Shown here in pieces: positions 60,884 through 64,000 of a stretch of DNA of 64,000 bases. Numbering within the stretch: position 1 is the stretch's first letter; the number at the start of each line of letters is the position of its first letter. A program made the position numbers and the translations under genes. Below the pieces are notes generated by a model. That model was not told where the DNA came from, made no database searches, and saw only the letters and a list, made by a program, of their open reading frames with translations. The stretch is from Ustilaginoidea virens (taxonomy: Eukaryota > Ascomycota > Sordariomycetes > Hypocreales > Clavicipitaceae): positions 5,952,001 through 6,016,000 of the forward strand of contig NC_057318.1 of NCBI RefSeq assembly GCF_000687475.1. Reading direction: 5' to 3'.

Positions 60884-60913
<30 letters not shown>
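60884..60913 (+). repeat. C30 run in eaf 5' UTR
   Basis: Thirty C in a row ending 21 bases before the eaf start codon. True length may differ, as such runs are hard to sequence. Confidence 0.9.
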
Positions 60914-60914
<1 letters not shown>

Positions 60915-60934
60915 AGTCCCCCGGTGACGGCAAG

Positions 60935-62032
60935 ATGGATGGCTTAATCGACCCAACCCTTGCAGGTAAATATCCTGTCATCCTTGGGGATGGTTTGCTA
61001 GGGAAGACGTCCAACGAGATTTTCACTGGCATCAGATGTACAGTTTCCCCCTTCTCTTCCGCGTCTCTCTCCCTTTCCCTCTTACTTCTCTCTCTCCTGT
61101 TCCTTGCTTCAGGTTACGTCGGTTCTAATCCTGTACATCTAGACAACCATAAACCAACACTATCTTCTGACGATGCCCCGAGCCATTCGCGTCTCAAACC
61201 TTCTTTTCCTGGCAAGACGGACTCGTACGACCTGTCATTTACCGACGACGACGGCTCCTATGCCTACACTGGGTCTAGGAATACCAATAGTGATCAGTAC
61301 GTGCTTCATTTTGACGCCGAGCGCAAAGCATTCATCCTCGACAAAATCGATTCCACGTTCAACCTGAATGTTGCCCGTCTTCCTGGCATTTCAGATTCAG
61401 AACGTCTACGACGCCAATACCCCCACCTTGACAGCCAGCCAGCACCAAAACGATCCGTTGGAAAGAAGACCATCTCCAAGGCCGCACCCAAGGCACCAAC
61501 GTCCAAGTCACAGGCCAAAGAAACCAAGCGCAAGACAGACAAGAAGCAACAGCAGCCGCCCAAAGAAGCTGCACTCTCGTTTCCGAAACCGGAGCAGAAG
61601 CCCGAGCAGAAACCCAAACCCAAATCCAACTCTTTTGAAGATGAGGAGGACGAGGAGGAGGATGATGATGATGACGGGGGGCTACTTATCGAGTACCCTG
61701 GTGGCGACACGGCCAAGCAAACCGACTTCTCGCCTGCTTTTCCACAGCCTAGGCGTTTCGACGATTTCATGGACCAGCGAGATTCCGAGGCCGATGATGC
61801 AGATGGCGAGAGCGATGACGAGCCCGATGCAGACTTTAAGCTGCCGAGCCCGGCAAATCTTCACAACGCACAGGCGCATCCAATGGATGTCGAGGAAGGA
61901 AGCGGAGTTCAACGAGATGACAGCATACATGATATGGGAGATGATCTAGAGAAGGATATGGAGATGGCGTTTGAGGACATGGCCAACACACCAGAAGGGG
62001 GAGACGAGAGCGAGATCAGCGAGGAAGACTGA
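60935..62032 (+). CDS. eaf: RNA polymerase II elongation factor Eaf (ELL-associated)
   Basis: Two exons, 60935-61037 and 61143-62032, 330 aa. The N-terminal EAF domain (~1-115) reads MDGLIDPTLAGKYPVILGDG, LLGKTSNEIFTGIRY|NHKPTL (across the intron), then SYDLSFTDDDGSYAYTG, QYVLHFDAERKAFILDKID and FNLNVARLPG. A Lys/Pro/Gln-rich middle follows, then a strongly acid tail (SFEDEEDEEEDDDDDGG; ...SEISEED). In S. pombe and animals Eaf binds ELL and promotes elongation by RNA polymerase II in the nucleus. The intron (donor GTACAG, branch TCTAAT, acceptor ATCTAG) is 105 nt, in frame and free of stops, so a read-through model of 365 aa is open. It would put a Leu/Ser-rich hydrophobic insert in the EAF domain; the spliced form restores the family motif RYNHKP, so it is preferred. 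Confidence 0.92.
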   Translation: MDGLIDPTLAGKYPVILGDGLLGKTSNEIFTGIRCTVSPFSSASLSLSLLLLSLLFLASGYVGSNPVHLDNHKPTLSSDDAPSHSRLKPSFPGKTDSYDLSFTDDDGSYAYTGSRNTNSDQYVLHFDAERKAFILDKIDSTFNLNVARLPGISDSERLRRQYPHLDSQPAPKRSVGKKTISKAAPKAPTSKSQAKETKRKTDKKQQQPPKEAALSFPKPEQKPEQKPKPKSNSFEDEEDEEEDDDDDGGLLIEYPGGDTAKQTDFSPAFPQPRRFDDFMDQRDSEADDADGESDDEPDADFKLPSPANLHNAQAHPMDVEEGSGVQRDDSIHDMGDDLEKDMEMAFEDMANTPEGGDESEISEED

Positions 62033-63466
62033 GCTTTCTTTCTCCTCCTATCGTCGTCCCACCTTTGGTTGGCTTTCTTGATTTCTTGGTTGTCCATCAT
62101 GAGGCGAAGCAGTAATGGCATGGCGTTTGCGGGGTGCATTGGAAAGTTGGGCATTCAACTGTTTTTCTTTCTTTTTTCCCCTCTTTATTCAGGGACAATA
62201 TGACGATTGTGTTGACGATTCGGGTGTTTTTGCATCCTTCATTCAGATAGATTTACTAGCAATCTGATCAAGCTACAGGTGACGGCTTGCCCTACATACC
62301 TCAGATTATATTCGTCGCCTCGTCATCATTGCCGCTTTCTATCGCAACTACTCCATATGCATGCGCCTCATTCCCGCCAATGATCCTTCTCGCCATCTCC
62401 GCATCGCAGTACAAACTGCCTCTCACCACGCAGCGGTTTGCTGCGCTCTCTCAAACGCCGCCCCCCCTCCCCTTCAATCCATTGTTCCGACCTTGCGAGC
62501 TAGAAGAAGAAAATGCCGCAAATGCCGCGGGCATCGCACGGTAGCACTGCCGGTGGAAATCCTCCCTCACACGACACAGGGACGCGTCGCACCCGCAGCG
62601 CGAGGGGTTCCCCCAAGTCAAGCACCTGCCACATGTTGAACTCGACCAGGACCCTTACCTTTTGCTTATTCAACCCGGTTTCCGCGTCGTTTCCGCGCGT
62701 TCCGGCAGCCGCAGATGATGGATCCAGGGGCGCAAGCCAAGAATACAGTAGACGGGCCGGTGCGTGATTTCGTGGTCCCGCCGGGGGAAAAAAAAAATAG
62801 GCAGTGCCGGTTGTGAAACCAGGATAAGCCCGAAGTCTCGGCAAATGCAATTTTCCCGCCCCGCGTCTTCTTTTCTGTAGATTGCGCGGCAGCAAATCAT
62901 GGAAGCGTCCTTGGTGGATGAATGCAGGGGAATTGGGGGGTCATGCTGCATCGAGACTGCATCTGAACTCGTGTATATGCCAGTCGGCGGGGAGAACAAG
63001 AAGCTGGAGCTGGCGTCTTTCAGCCCGCGAATACTCGCTGCTGTTCAACAGGCGCCATAGTGGGATAGTTCACCGTGATCAGTACGTTGCGACCAAAACA
63101 GGTCAGGTGACTGCTGCCGTCTGCTCCTTTCCCCTTGTGGGCTGCCAGACGAAGAAATCCTATGTCGGGCCGCCTCTTGAAGGGGGAATCATGCAAGTGA
63201 TGGCTCTGACGTACGTGGCACCGACGCACATGCCGCCGTTCTGCGGTGAGAAGTCCTGGGCGTTGACTTTCTGCCCAGCGTAGCACTGCGGATTTCATCT
63301 GGCTTCTGGGTGCTTATATTTCCCTTGCATTGTTTGTACCACGCCGGAGTCTACAATGTCATTGCATCATGTCAGGAGAAAGAAAAGAGAGAGTGAGAGA
63401 GAGACAGAGAGAGAACGGTGCGAACCCGGCATGTTAAGAAATCGCCTGGTCAAACCACATGTTTAA
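62033..63466. other. Convergent region, eaf and pop1
   Basis: 1.4 kb between convergent genes, with a GAGAGA run (63380-63416) and no recognised gene. Confidence 0.55.
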
Positions 63467-64000
63467 TCATACAACCGTCCATCTGGCCAGCCAGCCAACT
63501 TGCTCGCCAGCATTGCGGACAATACACAAATGACCCTCTTTACTGTTTCCCCCCACCTCGCGCAATGCCTTTTCCACGGCTATGCTTCCAAATGCAGTGG
63601 CTGTGCCGGCTCGCAGGCAGAATGAGCCAGATGTAACAAAGCCAATGAGGTCACCGGCATCTGGGACAAGGGGATGTCCGCCGATACTGGCTTGGTTTGG
63701 CGCAGGAGGGGGGTACGGCTCTGGCGCCGCTATCAAATCCCGAGCGAATCGTCGTATGCGGCTTTGCATATCTGTCTGCCTGCTTCCATTGTCGATTCGA
63801 GACCGTTGAGGTGCGGTCGTCCGCGTGCAGGGCACCTTGGAGAGCCATTGGCTGCGAAGATCTTTGGGAAGAAGACTGACGGAGGGGCTCGCGTGCGGCG
63901 GCATAGATGCAGGGACTCCAACGTCGGAGGAGTTTGGAGCTGGAGTACAGGCTTCTGGTAGCCGGTAGATTCTCGCGCAAGTTCTTGCTACGCCACGCGA
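63467..64000 (-). CDS. pop1: RNase P/MRP subunit Pop1, C-terminal part (cut by window edge)
   Basis: An open frame on the minus strand from the window edge to a stop at 63469-63467, 177 codons seen; the start lies outside. The end reads DLIGFVTSGSFCLRAGTATA, then GSIAVEKAL and CIVRNAGEQVGWLARW. The GFVTSGSF and CIVRNAGEQVG-LARW motifs are those of the Pop1 C-terminus (POP1/POPLD family). Pop1 is the largest protein of nuclear RNase P and RNase MRP, holding the RNA in its fold for tRNA 5'-end and rRNA processing. The frame continues upstream of the first Met (63904) to base 64000 without a stop, with a protein-like IYRLPEACTPAP segment, so this is the 3' part of a larger gene and not a small gene. 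The identity rests on the last ~70 residues. Confidence 0.8.
   Translation of the reverse strand, partial: SRGVARTCARIYRLPEACTPAPNSSDVGVPASMPPHASPSVSLLPKDLRSQWLSKVPCTRTTAPQRSRIDNGSRQTDMQSRIRRFARDLIAAPEPYPPPAPNQASIGGHPLVPDAGDLIGFVTSGSFCLRAGTATAFGSIAVEKALREVGGNSKEGHLCIVRNAGEQVGWLARWTVV

Larger units (their letters stand above)
56902..60934. other. 4-kb gene-poor region with tandem repeat
   Basis: No supported gene. Frames near 59997-60314 (+) and 60198-60512 (-) overlap and show no known motif. Besides the 85-bp repeat there are ACCTACC/GTAGGT motifs (57752, 58066, 59606), a GCATGT repeat (60741-60770) and a GAGTCCT repeat (60580-60604). The last ~40 bp before eaf hold a C30 run. Confidence 0.55.

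Overview
This window is nuclear DNA of a filamentous ascomycete. Genes are intron-rich with short introns (mostly 57-130 nt, GTRNGT donors, CTRAC-like branch points), and there are fungal-specific proteins such as Pkc1 with its HR1-C2-C1-C1-kinase layout, an AreA GATA factor, a Dbf2/SidB kinase, a GT15 mannosyltransferase and Rgd1. The protein styles are those of Hypocreales (Sordariomycetes). The insect-like NPC2 sterol carrier at 21.6-22.2 kb points to the insect pathogen Metarhizium, where such a gene is known; this genus-level call is inference, not a database result.

Layout, left to right: she9 (+, mitochondrial inner membrane); pkc1 (+, 7 exons); a mitochondrial acyl-CoA dehydrogenase (-, 2 exons) divergent from mitochondrial ribosomal protein uS12m (+); a Golgi alpha-1,2-mannosyltransferase (-); pat1 (+, mRNA decapping); rpc37 (-, RNA polymerase III); npc2a (-, secreted ML-domain sterol carrier); a LITAF-domain protein (+); a 5.4-kb gene-poor stretch; areA/nrr1 (+); dbf2/sidB (-); a small doubtful ORF (-); a CREG-like protein (+); a 3-kb gene-poor stretch; med12/srb8 (+); rgd1 (-, F-BAR plus RhoGAP); a possible small secreted protein (-); rps28 (-); an RBR-type RING protein with a substituted catalytic site (-); a 4-kb gene-poor stretch with an 85-bp tandem repeat; eaf (+, elongation); and the 3' end of pop1 (-), cut by the window edge.

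Most genes are single-copy housekeeping or signalling genes, not a cluster with one job. Themes are cell-wall integrity and polarity (pkc1, rgd1, mannosyltransferase, dbf2), transcription and RNA (areA, med12, eaf, rpc37, pat1, pop1) and translation/mitochondria (rps28, uS12m, she9, acyl-CoA dehydrogenase). The accessory element is npc2a. No rRNA, tRNA, CRISPR or intact transposon was recognised.

Exon borders were worked out by hand from splice signals, frame and protein-family conservation; each chosen join keeps frame. Where more than one model fits (areA intron 1, the 37.8-kb ORF, the 52.6-kb ORF, UTR introns) this is stated.
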